A DNA stretch of 64,000 nt from Taxillus chinensis (GCA_023512835.1 CM042091.1:37462107-37526106); one strand, 5' to 3'; counted from the first letter of the stretch, positions 1 through 10,891 are shown. Numbers and translations are program-made. Notes: generated by a model from the letters alone, not told the origin.

Positions 1-205
1 GTGTGTTATTGTGTGATATTTTCAGTCGCGGGTATGTGAATGGTTGTGGGCGATGTGCATCAGCACGTGCATTATGGAAGGTGTATCCTTGAGGTAGGGG
101 TTCTATTCCTCCTTGAACCTATCCTAGGGTGTTATGGCCTTGTGGTAGGCAATTTGTAATCTGGATATATTATATGTAAATCCATATAGGTGTGATCTCC
201 ACTGG
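1..205 (+). repeat. Rearranged LTR fragment fused to E1 integrase
   Basis: Bases about 90-205 match the R/U5 part of the N1 LTR (2152-2264), including the AG|GTAGGG site and the TATATGTAAAT stretch. Bases 1-84 match 1028-1111 inside N1 with two mismatches. At about 201-205 the sequence passes without any LTR terminus into minus-strand integrase. The bases GGAG(ATC) are possible in both parents, which suggests end joining or template switching rather than a normal insertion. The rest of the E1 integrase, its chromodomain and its 3' LTR are absent from the window. Confidence 0.6.
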
Positions 206-629
206 CAATGGTTGCAACATACCTGGTGGCCGCTGATGCTCAGCTTTCACCTGCTTGCAACTGAGGCACCTCGCAACAGTTGCTGCCACATCATGTTTTA
301 TCCCAAGCCACCAAAAATGACCCCGAAGTGCATGGTACATCTTTGTACCCCCTGGATGCACAACTCTAGTTTGATGGAAATTCCTCATCACCTCATCCCG
401 AAGAGACAAAGCCACTACTAGCCACCCTTGAAAAGACAACTCACGCTCAGGACCCTCTGTCCAATCCTCAGATAGCTCACGAGCCTCAATGCGGGCACAG
501 AGAACCTCACACTCAATATCACCCAACTGTCACTCCCGGACTCGCTGGTACAACTCAGGCACAACAACAATACGACTCAGCACTGTCCTACCATCACGAG
601 CAATAGGCTACAACTGCAACATCGCCAAC
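206..629 (-). pseudogene. E1 integrase, N-terminal fragment
   Basis: In the reverse frame this gives the start of a Ty3/gypsy integrase. It holds the HHCC zinc-binding region (FHQ..VVHPG, then CLSCKQVKAEH) and the HALRGHFWW stretch that usually lies between the histidine and cysteine pairs. This domain helps integrase multimerise and bind LTR ends. The catalytic DDE core should follow but is replaced at about 205 by LTR sequence. On its 5' side the frame is cut at 629 by N1; the CCAAC at 625-629 is the target duplication. The product cannot be active. Confidence 0.85.
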
Positions 630-775
630 TGTAATGACTCGTGTTTTGGGATGTGTGGAGTTAGTCATAGTTTTGCCATTTGAGTGGCAATTTTCTAGTT
701 TTTGGGGAACTTCTACTCATGGACTTCAGGAAAATCATTTTTTTTACCAAATAGGAAACTTTTGACGAATGGGCA

Positions 776-1117
776 GTGGAACATTTAAGTTTCATTTTGT
801 TCGTGGTGTCCTTCCTTGTCGTAGTGTTTGTGCTATGAGTTGGTCTGTGACCTACCTCTATGATTTGTTAAATGTGTTAGGAATGGGCGTATATGTCTTA
901 CACCGTCGTGCCATGTGAATACTTGTGACATGTGTTAGGTGAGGAGAACAAGGGTTGTTTATGAGATTAAAATATGTGTTTCCCTATTATGCTGTGTTGT
1001 ATTGGGTTTGTGGGTACGTGCCTTCATGTGTGTTATTGTGTGATATCTTCAGTCGCGGGTATGTGAATGGTTGTGGGCGATGTGCATCAGCACATGCATT
1101 ATGGAAGGTGTGTTGTC
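776..1117 (+). other. Unassigned segment inside N1
   Basis: I see no coding motif or LTR match here. Bases 1028-1111 are repeated at 1-84. The segment sits where the rest of the 5' LTR, gag and pol should be, so it may be filler joined during reverse transcription or left by the deletion. Confidence 0.5.
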
Positions 1118-1137
1118 TTTTCGAGGACGAGACGTCC

Positions 1138-1213
1138 TATGGAGGAGACATGGGAACGTGAATCCATGATGCGTAAGCAACACCCAGAGTTGTTCGAGGA
1201 CGAACAATCTTGA
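1138..1213 (+). pseudogene. N1 chromodomain tail
   Basis: Translation gives the end of the chromodomain seen in E2 and E3: GDMGT in one frame, and in the true frame EETWERESMMRKQHPELF followed by EDEQS and a stop. This is the final helix side of the chromodomain that ends Tekay-type integrases and targets insertion to heterochromatin. Only about 25 codons remain, so it is a relic. Confidence 0.75.
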
Positions 1214-2031
1214 CGGTGGGAGGTGGCTATTGGCCAAGGGGTAGTAATGTGTTTTCTTGTATGTGGTTCATGATTTGGTGTATTGTATTTGTAGACTGGT
1301 ATTTGTATCTATATTGAAATGTGTTTTGAGATTGCAATATGTTTGAGATGTTACGTTGTGTGATCCATCTGGGTATTGTGGCTTGCCATTTTGTAAATGG
1401 GTAGCATGTGTTTGTTATCCCTTGTATGTTTCTTTTCGAGGACGAAAAGTCTTAAGGGGTAGAGGATGTAATGAGCCGTGCTTTGGGATGTGTGGAGTTA
1501 GTCAAAGTTTTGCCATTTGAGTGGGAATTTTCTAGTTTTTGGGGAACTTCTACTCATTGACTTCAAGCAAATCATTTTATTTACCAAATAGGGAACTTTT
1601 AACGAAAGAGGGCAGCCTAGGGAGGCAGAAATAGAGTGCACATCATAGGGGGCATTATGACATGCAAGGTTTTTATTGCATGTCTGCCTTCTACATGATG
1701 CAAGGAAGCTTGGGGTAGAAGTTCACAGCATTTAGAGCTGCACGTCATATGGGGATATGACGTGTATTATGGCGTGCAACCATGTTTTTGCACCATCACC
1801 TTGGTTTTGTGATTCTAATCATCTTTTCCAAAAGGGGCATGTTGGAATTGTGGGTATTTTGTCTTGTGTGGATGCAGAAAGGTTGTAGCCTGTTCCATCA
1901 AAACTACGTCATTTTGATGTTGGGGTTCACTTAATCAAAACTACATTTTTTTGATGTCGAGGTGTCTATATAAAGAGGTGGAGGTCTCTTAGGTTTAGGG
2001 TTTTTCTTTTCCTTAGGCACCGCAGCCGTCG

Positions 2032-2071
<40 letters not shown>

Positions 2072-2159
2072 CAAGGAGAGCTTCTGATCGTTGTTGCCGG
2101 GGTGGTTGCTGTGGTGAACGGCATTTGGCGTGGAGACTAGAACGTGGAGGATCCTTGAG

Positions 2160-2904
2160 GTAGGGGTTCTGTTCCTCCTTGAACCTATCCTAGGGTTATG
2201 GCCTTGTGGTAGGCGATTTGTAATCTGGATATATTATATGTAAATCTATATAGGTGTGATCTCCTATATGGATGTTGGCCTTCAATGGCGTGTTTTGCTT
2301 GGATGTATATATATACGTATGTTAAGTGTTTGATATTATGCCTGTGAGGCCACACATGTTATGTGTTTGATAATATGCCTGTGTGTCTATCCATGTTATG
2401 TGTTTAAGATTATGCATGTGTGGCTACGCATGCTATGTGTTTGATTTTATGCCCGTGTGGCTGAGTTTGAGAACCTGTGAATGTGCGCACCCCATGTGTT
2501 TGATTTTATGCCTGTGTGGCAGAAATGTATGTTATGTGTTCGATTGCATGGTTGTTAGCCTGAGAGGCCGTGGAAACTATTTGCCTGAGAGGCGGTTAAA
2601 CTATTTGCCTGAGAGGCTATTAAACATTTGCCTGAGAGGCGGTTAAATATTTGCCCGAAAGGCGGTTAAATTGTTAGCCTGGAAGGCTGTGAAATTGGTA
2701 GCCTGTGAGGCTGTGGAGCCAGCGTGGCTGGGGCTGTGGTTGCGCCCATTTGAGTGGTGTGCTTTACTTGTATTTGCTACTGCCACGACACTACACTAGT
2801 ACACGTTCTCATGTAGTGGTTAGGTGCATGGGATGGGTTGAGGAGACCTGATCCCTACTGAGCTGTGGTTGCTCACCCTTCCTACTGTGTTCTGTTTTTC
2901 TCAG
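2160..2904 (+). other. Candidate intron within N1 LTR
   Basis: A donor-like GAG|GTAGGGGTT at 2160 and an acceptor TTTTTCTCAG ending at 2904 enclose 745 bp. A CTCAC branch-like site lies about 35 bp before the acceptor. The same pair of sites, in the same flanks (..TTCTGTTCC after the donor, GG(A/G)ACCTACA after the acceptor), occurs in the LTRs of E1, E2, E3 and S. Splicing is an inference from conservation; no transcript data are available. Confidence 0.45.
2555..2716 (+). repeat. Minisatellite in N1 LTR
   Basis: About seven degenerate units of 20-23 bp on the theme TTGCCTGAGAGGCGGTTAAA. Related GAGGCGGTTAAAT units sit at the same place in the E2 and E3 LTRs, with different length and copy number. 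Confidence 0.8.
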
Positions 2905-3235
2905 GGACCTACAAGGGTTAGGTGGGAACACCAAGGTGGACAACAGTTCTGTTTGTGGTTTTAATTAATGTTATTTGTATTATTATTTTTGAGAGGCTTT
3001 GTACCCTAGTGGGGAGATATTATAAAGTGGATTTTATTGTAATAAAGGCATGTGGATTTGTAAACGTTTATCCTGTTTTGAATTTAATAAATTTATGATT
3101 TTGTCTTTCTGAATGTTAGCTGTGTAGTGTATGATGCCCAGTATGGGAGTATTGTATCCTACCCCCTTCTCTAGCGTGTGGGTAAAGGGGAAGTCACGAA
3201 CCGATTTCCTCGGGTTGGAAATTCAAGACGTGACA

Positions 3236-3720
3236 CCAACTGCTCCATATACTTCCACTCTCTCACTAGCACCTTAGCTTTCCCTTTCCTGCTCAACGCA
3301 TCAGCCACGACATTGCCCTTGCCTGGGGTATACGCAAGAGTAAAGTCAAAGGTCTGCAAATACTTCACCACTCTCCTTTGCCTAAAATGCAAGTCCCTCT
3401 AAGTAAAAATATACTGAAAGCTCTTGTGATCTGAGAACACCACAAACGTTTCCCCCAACAGATAGTGTTGCCAACTCTTCAAAGCAAATATAACAACCGC
3501 CAACTCAAGATCATGAGTAAGATAATTCTGCTCATGTAGTTTCATCTGTCTGGACCCATAAGCTATTACATTGTGGTCCTGCATAAGCACACACCCCAAA
3601 CCAATCCTGGACACATCATAATACACCTCATTTGGGACATCCTCCCTAGGTAACTTCAACACAGGTGCAATGGTCAAACGGGTTTTGAGAGCCTCAAATT
3701 CCTACTAACACTTGTCAGTC
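3236..3720 (-). pseudogene. E1 RNase H domain
   Basis: The reverse strand encodes a Ty3-type RNase H, which degrades the RNA strand of the cDNA hybrid. Visible are [14 protein letters not shown] (first Asp), [15 protein letters not shown] (Glu), FVVFSDHKS (Asp) and [16 protein letters not shown] (last Asp), so all four metal-binding acids remain. The frame breaks near 3395, between QYIFT and the next segment. The domain is cut at 3236 by N1, just after the MEQLV codons; homologous sequence resumes at 629. Confidence 0.85.
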
Positions 3721-4500
3721 CACTCAAACTTCACTCCCTTCCGGGTCAATGCCGTCATAGGAGTTTCCAAACGGGAGAAACCCTCTACAAAATGATGGTA
3801 ATACCCACCAAGCCAAGAAAACTACAAATCTCAAAAACATTGGTTGGCCTCTCCCATGATAACACTACCTCAATCTTAGATGGGTCCACTCTGACTCCCC
3901 GAGCTAACACAACATGACTAAGGAAATAAACCTCCTACATCCAAAATTCACACTTGCTAAACTTAGCATATAACTGCTGGTCCTTTAAGGTTTGTAACAC
4001 TATTGCCAAATGCTCAACGTGCTCCCTCTCGGTCTTGGAATACACCAAAATATCATCAATGAACACAACTACAAAAGAATCCAAGTATAGAGCAAAAACC
4101 TGGTTCATCAGATGCATGGACACTATTGGTGCATTAGTAAGCCCAAAAGGGATCACCACCCACTCATAATGCCCATACCGGCACCGAAAAGCAGTCCTAG
4201 GGATGTCCTCATCTCTAACCCTCAACTGGTGATACCCCGATCGCAGATCTATTTTCGAAAACCACTGGGCCCACTTAACTGGTCAAACAAGTCATATATC
4301 CGAGGCAATGGATACTTGTTCTTCACAATCACCAAATTTAGCTTCCTGTAGTTAATACAAAGACGAAGCGTACCATCCGTTTTCTTTGCAAAGAGCGTTG
4401 GAGCACCCCAGGGTGAGGTACTCGGTCTAATATATCCCTAGCCCGCTAATTCCTCTATTTGCCTCTAAAGCTCCCTCAACTCAGCTGGCCCCATATGATA
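3721..4500 (-). pseudogene. E1 reverse transcriptase
   Basis: The reverse frame 4225-3935 holds the palm of a Ty3/gypsy reverse transcriptase: [20 protein letters not shown], then [13 protein letters not shown], whose two aspartates (codons near 4053-4058) bind the catalytic metals, then FSKCEFWM. The N-terminal fingers are readable up to about 4500 but contain stops (for example near 4440 and 4460). Downstream, sequence like the thumb and connection (3721-3900) is shifted in frame. The tandem duplication boundary falls inside the FIDD codons, so the unit B copy of this domain lacks the catalytic pair. Confidence 0.85.
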
Positions 4501-4689
4501 AACCACTTGGGAAATCGGACCAGTCCTCAGTACGAACTCAATGGTGAACTCCACACTCCTCTTAGGTGGTAAACTCCTCAACTCCTCTGGAAAGACATCT
4601 TGAAATTGGTCAACAACTGCTGGCCACACCCCCTTTCCCACTTTTCATTCTTCCGCAAAGGTTAGAGTTGCCAACCTATGGATAATGGC

Positions 4690-5200
4690 ACCCCACTGGT
4701 CTAACACTTTCCCAACTCAACTCGCCTCACAATCCCACTCTCCCTGCAGGGTACAAGAAATACCCTCAGGTGACATGAATGATACATGCCGCCGATAACA
4801 ATCTATCTTGGCTTGGAAAGCAATGAACCAATCCATGCCCAGGATTAAGTTAAACGTCCTCAAGGACATCACATACAAATGAAAGCTAAGCTCCACATCC
4901 CCTATGGTAAACACATAGTCACAACAAACATGCTTTACCTCAATTAGACCTCCCACTGGAGACTCAAGAACTAGGGGTCTCACTGCCTCAACACATACTA
5001 ATCCCAAGCCATCAATCACAAGCTCGGCAACAAATGAAAAAGATGCACCCGTATCAAAAAGAACAGAAATAAGCGTACGAGAGATCAAAAGGGTACCTCT
5101 AACCACCGATGGTCCTATCCCACCCTCTGCCGGTGGAGGTGGAAGCTCAACCTCCTCCTGAGGTGTCACATTCAGCGCAAACACCCTCCCCTGGCCCGTG
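4690..5200 (-). pseudogene. E1 aspartic protease
   Basis: The reverse frame encodes a retropepsin-like protease, which cleaves the polyprotein into mature parts. The active-site triad is visible as VLFDTGASFSFV near 5035-5070, followed by the flap-side LVLESPVGGLIEV and the conserved NLILGMDWF near 4820-4850. It is in one open frame with the zinc-knuckle part of gag (about 327 codons, 5700-4717), which is the longest intact coding stretch of E1. Further on the frame ends before the reverse transcriptase. Confidence 0.85.
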
Positions 5201-6479
5201 CCACTGGTCGGCTCACTCACTGGATGGTTCCCGCCTTGACTGCCGCCAGCTTCAATCTGCTGTCGCTCTAACCTCACCTGAGGTCGGGACTGGCTAGATC
5301 CAGCCTGACTGGCCTGCCACTGACGAGCGGGTCTCTCTACTGGTGCACGAAAGCTAGCATCACTCCTCGTGCTGGGTGTCATGCCTCCTGCTCCCCTGCT
5401 GCCACTCCTGCAAACCCTGCTCAAATGGCCTTCTCGTCCACAGCTCTTGCATCGCCAATCCTTCTTGGAACACTCCCTCTTGAAATGGCCTTGTTCCCCA
5501 CAGCAATGACAACCGCTAGGGAAAGCTCTTGGTGAACCTCCTGGCCTGCTGTTGCCAAAGGTGAACCTCCCTGGGTTCACTAATAGTTGACCCCTACTGC
5601 GGAAGGAACTCCTACCTCCCTCCTCGGTTTTGGGCCTCTCGACCCTGATGGGCCTGCCTCCCATCATCCAACTCCCTCTCAGCCATACGAGTTGTCTCAA
5701 TTACCTCAGCGTAGGTCCTCAACTGCAGTATTGCCACCCTCTGCCTTAGGGCTGGCCGGAGACCCAAGATGAACTTATAGGCCTTCAAGTCCTCCTTCGC
5801 GATAGTCTCGGGAGCAAATCTGCTCAAGCTCTGAAACTCTTGCTCATACTCGGGTACCGTCCTCGATCGTTGCCTCAAGCTGCCAAATTCCTCCCTCTTT
5901 TGCCACCTCATTGACTCGGAGAAGAACTCATCATGGAAGAGCTATAAGAACTTCTCCCACAATATGAAATGCACTGCACGGCTTCTTGTTACACTCTACC
6001 ACTACTCCAAGGCATTCCCCTCTAACTTCCGAATGGCCAACCTTACCTTATCCTCCTCCCAGGGTAGGAGAAAGGAAAACACATGCTCAATCAGCCTTAA
6101 CCGGTGCTCGACCACCACCTGGATCTACCTCTCCCTTAAATCTCGGCGGTTTTTCCTTTCGGAACCTCATCACCACATCATCCTCGACTCGATTAGTTGG
6201 TACACCACCCAGCGAACTCTCACGCTTATGGGGTAACTCCGCCACTGGTGGTGGTGGTGGTGGAACCACCTGCTGTGCCTCCATCTCATGGCGTACTTCC
6301 TCCTAAACCTCTTATCGGATACCCTCCCTCAGCTCTTGGACTTCCTGTCGGATGCCCTCTCGTAGTTGTGCCTACAACAGTGCATTTCCTCCGGTGGGCT
6401 GCCTTACATCTGGACCCTCATGGGCAGATGACTCATCAACCGCTGCCCCAGACCCACGCGTTGCACTCCTTGGTGGCAT
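5201..6479 (-). pseudogene. E1 gag (capsid and nucleocapsid)
   Basis: The likely start is the ATG at 6479-6477 (MPPR.., as in E2 and E3). The capsid region has DDVVMRFRKEKPPRFKGEVDP (about 6220-6150) and KTVPEYEQEFQSLSRFAPE with LKAYKFILGLRPALRQRV (about 5880-5750). The nucleocapsid has two zinc knuckles, CHCCGEQGHFKREC and CKSCGREGHLSRVC (about 5515-5400). Both keep all CCHC residues, unlike E2 and E3. Several frameshifts and stops interrupt the part between 6479 and 5911. Gag packages the RNA into cytoplasmic particles. Confidence 0.83.
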
Positions 6480-6974
6480 TCTTACTACACGAAGTAAGGA
6501 ATACAATCATCAAAATGCATTCAAAATTTATCGCGTGTCACTACCTCTACCCCATTTCTCAATTCAATTATCACATTGTATGACACATATTGCACACATT
6601 TCAGTTCACATTAAATAACATTGCACAAGCAGCAATCCCACAAGCACATAGTTCGATAACACAGGTACATTTTCTCATAGTCATGCTCAAGTTATCACAA
6701 AATCAGAGTTGCACAATTTAAACTTTATTATGTTGTTCACATTTTGTTATCACATTTGAAGCTTTTATCACAGTTATCCACACAATCACACGTAAACAAC
6801 AAATGCACCTAGTGCCCTAATGCCAATGCATGCAAATCCTACCACAGGACTGGACTACCCCAAGTACACCTTAGAGGCTCAAAGAGGACCATGTTGATCA
6901 AGCATGTCCCTCCAGGCTCCTCCAAAGGACTTAAGATAACTTGATCCGCCCACTACCCTAGGCCAACTAGACAT
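6480..6974 (-). other. E1 untranslated leader
   Basis: Non-coding stretch between primer site and gag start. The part next to the primer site (about 6835-6974) is very similar to the same region of E2 and E3, whereas the rest (6480-6830) is AT-rich and divergent. Conservation of the primer-proximal part suggests a role in RNA packaging or dimerisation; this is an inference. Confidence 0.6.
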
Positions 6975-6986
6975 GCTTTGATACCA
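6975..6986 (-). promoter_or_regulatory. E1 primer binding site
   Basis: Reverse-strand TGGTATCAAAGC, three bases after the LTR end, is complementary to the 3' end of initiator tRNA-Met with one change from the usual TGGTATCAGAGC. Confidence 0.85.
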
Positions 6987-7492
6987 TATTGTCACACCCC
7001 GGATTTCCAACCCGAGGAAACTGATTCGTGACTCCCCTTTACCCACGCAGTGGATAAGGGGTTAAGATAAATAATACAACACAAGACATCACATAACTTT
7101 ATTAAATTCAAACCACAATAGATGTCCATAAGACAAACCACATCACTTTATTAATTTTAAAAACCTTTTACATCATTTCCCCTATTGGGGTTATATTAAT
7201 TCCCTCAAAATAACATAAAACAAAACACAGCAGATAACTCAGGCTTCCACCTTGGTGTTCCCACCTAACGCCTGTAGGTTCCTGAAAACAATCAAAACAC
7301 AGTAGGAGGGTGAGCAACCATAGCTCAGTAGGGATCATGTCTCCCCAACCCATCCCATGCTCCTAGCATCTACATATCAATGTGTACAAGTGCAGTGTCG
7401 TGGCAATAATATATAAACAGGTTATAATCAACATTTATAAATATGTCAACACTCAAACAAACCACAAAGGCACGTACAACCTTTTTCATAGC

Positions 7493-7610
7493 CACACAGG
7501 CTTCCACAACCACAGCCACACTAGCTCCACAGCCACACAAGCTACCACAACCACAGCCACACAGGCTCTACAGCCATACAGGCTCCACAACCACACAAGC
7601 TACCACAGTC
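7493..7610 (-). repeat. Minisatellite in E1 LTR
   Basis: Degenerate repeats of about 20-30 bp on the theme CACAGGCTCCACAACCACA (plus strand). It occupies the same position as the different minisatellites of the E2, E3, N1 and S LTRs. Confidence 0.7.
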
Positions 7611-7709
7611 CCACATAGCGCATTAACAAGCACAACCCAATAACATACATTCACATTACAACATATAACACATGTGTTCGACAACCATCACCCAAACCAT
7701 TATTATCTT

Positions 7710-10375
7710 TGTCATCACTAGTTTTCATCCGGGCCCATTCGGGGTGGGCTCAAACTAAACCAATGGTGAGAAATTTAGAGTCGCCACTAACTATTTTTGG
7801 GGTACAGTTGGATAACCTTTACTTTGAGTAGTTTAAAGTGTGGTCTGCGTTATCAAGGAAGGGTTCGGGAGTTGGTTACGTGTAGGGAAGGATTAGCACC
7901 CCTACAGTGCCCTTTTGGTATCTATTTTTGGAAGAGGAGGTTTTCTATTTATTTTTACTATTGTTATTGGATCGAGGCACTATAATTTTCCTAGAAAGTC
8001 TATATTTTTATTGAGCTAAGTTATTTGTTGAAGTTATGGTTAAAAGTTGTTTTACCCTAAATTTCTAAAGGAAATCCTAAAAGCTTTGTTTTTCTTTTTC
8101 TTTGAAGTGGAAATGAAATCCTAAGGTTTTATTATTTTTTTTGTTTTTGGAAATTGAAATCCTAAAAATTGAAATATGTTTTTTTTCACATTTTTTGTTT
8201 TTGGTTTGAAAACATTTTTTGTGTTAAAAAAGTTTTGTTATTTTTTGTTGTTGGTTTTTTTTTGGTTTTTGAAAACTCTCTTTTTTTTGTTTTTTTGTTT
8301 TGAAAGAATTGAACCTTAATCACAAGTTAAAACTTTGAAATGCATATTTGTGTTTTTTTTACTATAACTAAATGCACACACATATCAAAATAAATGTGGA
8401 GTGTGTGAGTGTGACATCCACAAATAATATAAAAATAAAGCTACCCTCTTTTTCTCTTCTTTTTTTTTCTTTTTTTCCTTTTCATGCCTCTCCTTGTTTT
8501 TTTTTGTTTTTCTTTTTTTTACTCTACTTTACATCTTACAACATACAACATATATAAAATACAAGGAAAATACAACACATACCAACAACATAAAAAAGAG
8601 AAAAATACAAGAAAAATACAACATATACCCAACAACATAAAAAACAATACAGGAAAACATTAAGTATTACATCAAATATGAATATACATAAGCTAAAAAA
8701 GTAATAATATAGAACTGACTTTGGGGCTTCAACACTTGGACTCTCGTTGAATCCTTGTCTGCAATGATAGTCGCCGCTCAAATTATCCAATCACCAAGTT
8801 CCAAGAGCATAAGTGGCAAAAATCAGTTAGGATTTTGATTTGTAAATTGCAGTGATGTGTGGAGTTGAGAGAAGATGAAAAGCAATTTTTTTGGGTTTTC
8901 GGTAGAAAACGTGGGAGAGAGGGAGGATGTTCTTTTTTCTTTTTAGATTGATAGAGGGAGTGGAGATATTGGGGCGAAATATTGGGAGAATGGCAGAAAT
9001 TTGTATGGGCTTAATTTGGGCGTTCTCTTTTTTTGGGATCAGAGAGCTGGGTATGAAGACTGGGTAGATGGCAGAATAGCAAAACATTTTTTTTTGGGCA
9101 GAATATCCTTGTGTTCTCTTGATGCTTGGGGAGAGAACCTCTTATTTATTTTGCAGAATTTGGCTAGACCATCATTAGTATGTATTTATTGCTCTATTAT
9201 GAATGTCAACATTTTTAATTGCAAGATTCTAGCTTTTGTCTGGTGGTTAGACGACCTGTGCGAAAAATGAGGCATCTTATGATTGCTTTTTCGTTCTTTT
9301 GTGAGCACATGCGTCTGGCAGGCGTTCAAAAGCATCTCTGACAATTGCCAGCTAATAAAAATGTGTCCCGTGATTGCACAGGAAAGAGCCCACAGAAAAT
9401 AAGGCCAAATAGTAAAAGTCCAAGGTCAAGGGGTCAAAGTGTCAGCAGGTCGAAGGTCAACGGTCAACGGTCAATGGGTCGAAGGTTAACGGTTGAAGGC
9501 TAAGGGTTGAAGGGTCTAGGTCGGAACCAAGAGTCAAAGTCAAGGATCGAAGGTCAATCCTCGAAGATCCGCTAGTCGAAGGTTCGTAGGTCACGGGTCG
9601 AAGTCAATGATCGAAGGTCAATCCTTGAAGACTCGAAGGCTTCCTTGGCTGAAGACAGGCGTCAAGGCTTTGAGTCTGCGAGTCTACGAGTCTTCGAGTC
9701 TTCGAGTCTAGGTTTTTTTTTTTAACTTTTAATTACCTTTTACCCCCGCCTAAAATGCTAAAATGGACGACCTTTTGGGGATTGTTTGGGAAGACTCGTA
9801 TTCGCCTAAATAAAAATTTTGGACTATTTCACATAAGCACATCCAGGAGCATTGACCGTTTTTCGGCAAGTTCGACTTTTTCCAACGAAAATTGTTTTAG
9901 CCATAACTTCTTCGTTTTAAATCAGAATGGAGCTCGGTCAAGTGCGTTAGTCTCCAAATTTCATCCTCTATCACTTGGTGTTGGTCTTGGGGCACTTTAG
10001 GGGCTTATACAGGTGATTATCAATTTTGGGCTTTCTTGTTCATGTCAGTGTACCCATCTTGTGCAAAGTGGGGTTAACATCAACTCCAAACCATTCCTTG
10101 GTCGTGAGGGATCTTATGGACCTATTCAACAAGTTATATAGCATGGGCGGAAAGGTATATATAAAATGGGCAAATGGGTCCCACAACCTTATCCACTTTT
10201 ATGTTCTCAAAAAAGACTCCCCCGAAACCCCAAGGTTTCCCCATGAGGCCCTACCACGGAACCAACCCTAACGAACTTAACCACTGAACGAATAGCGTTG
10301 TCACCCCAACGGCCTTCAAGGTCTGCTGCCATGCGAACAAACCCAAAACCCCGGACCCATCATCAAACCCAAACA
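7710..10375 (-). mobile_element. Ogre/Tat-like solo LTR in the E1 LTR
   Basis: Starts TGTCATCACTAG and ends CCCAAACA on the plus strand. The flanks TATCTT (7704-7709) and TAACTT (10376-10381) form a six-base target duplication with one mismatch. The first 1.1 kb resembles the E4 LTR at 23611 (TTTAGAGTC, TACTTTGAGTAGTT, GTGGTCTGCGTTATCAA, then T-rich sequence and the AACATACAACATATA stretch). No primer site or coding sequence is attached, so it is a solo LTR formed by recombination between two LTRs. It holds a T-rich tract (about 8080-8525) and a GTCGAAGGTCAA-type repeat array (about 9410-9715). The end is less certain than the start. Confidence 0.65.
9410..9715. repeat. GTCAAGG/GTCGAAGG short-unit array
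   Basis: About 300 bp of degenerate 7-14 bp units such as GTCGAAGGTCAACGGTCAA, ending in GAGTCTTCGAGTCTTCGAG. A related but richer GACTC/GAGTC array lies at the matching place in the E4 LTR. Confidence 0.75.
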
Positions 10376-10628
10376 TAACTTGCCCTTGAAGGCCAACATT
10401 CATATAGAAGATCACACCTATATGAATTTACATATATATATATATATATATATAAACATATATAATCCACAAATCGACTACCATAAGACCTAACCCTAGA
10501 ATAGGTTCAAGAAGAACAGAATCCCTACCTCGAATTCAGTTGTGTTAAAGTTTGGAATCGGAAGATCCTCCTCGCTCCTCTCCAAAGGCGTCTCTCCAAG
10601 AACGCGGTGGCAACAAACGCACCAAGAA

Positions 10629-10634
<6 letters not shown>

Positions 10635-10682
<48 letters not shown>
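10635..10682. repeat. (CT)n microsatellite in E1 LTR leader
   Basis: A CT run (GA on the sense strand of the element) just downstream of the promoter. Reading frames through it give SLSLSLS or RERERE peptides and are not genes. Confidence 0.9.
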
Positions 10683-10683
<1 letters not shown>

Positions 10684-10891
10684 GTGGCGGCTAGGGTTCC
10701 CTTTCCCAGAAATACAGAATATATATATATAGCAAAGACAAAACGCTACCCAAGGCCAACGTGGCCCAAAACGCATTGACCTCGTGATGACCACCGCTAC
10801 TCCGGACTACTGATGTTGTGCTCAATCCGGGTTAACAATGCCACAGACTACTCTGGGCTAATAAGGCGTGTTCTGTGCTAAGGGATCACTC

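Larger units (their letters stand above)
630..3235 (+). mobile_element. N1: internally deleted, scrambled Tekay-like element
   Basis: It is bounded by TGTAATGACT at 630 and ACGTGACA at 3235, with the target duplication CCAAC at 625-629 and 3236-3240, so the outer ends are a real insertion. The 5' LTR keeps only about 146 bp (630-775, matching 1467-1612). Then comes about 340 bp of unassigned sequence, a short piece resembling the element's own 3' untranslated end (TTTTCGAGGACGA near 1117), the last codons of the chromodomain (about 1138-1213), a 3' untranslated stretch, a polypurine tract (AAGGGGTAGAGGA, 1454-1466) and a full 3' LTR. It has no protease, reverse transcriptase or integrase. Confidence 0.88.
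1467..3235 (+). repeat. N1 3' LTR (1,769 bp)
   Basis: Begins TGTAATGAGCCGTG directly after the polypurine tract and ends GACGTGACA. Internal order: U3 with a repeated ATCAAAACTAC motif (about 1906-1955), TATA box CTATATAAAG (1966-1975), telobox-like TTTAGGGTTT (1994-2003), (GA)n at 2035-2071, donor-like GAG|GTAGGG (2159-2165), TATATGTAAAT stretch, a 20-23 bp minisatellite (about 2555-2716), polypyrimidine-AG (2891-2904) and AATAAA (about 3043). The same order recurs in the other chromovirus LTRs of the window. Confidence 0.85.
7282..10528 (-). other. Candidate LTR intron of E1, split by the solo LTR
   Basis: Donor-like AG|GTAGGGATTC at 10528 and acceptor TTGTTTTCAG ending at 7282, in the same flanking sequence as in the other LTRs. 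The 2.7 kb Ogre-like solo LTR landed inside it; without that insertion it would be about 580 bp. Confidence 0.35.

Noticed and set aside
4717..6284. A host zinc-finger or retropepsin-like gene
   Set aside because: The frame continues the E1 gag-pol order, next to its own primer site and LTR, and shows no sign of domestication such as loss of flanking retroviral sequence.
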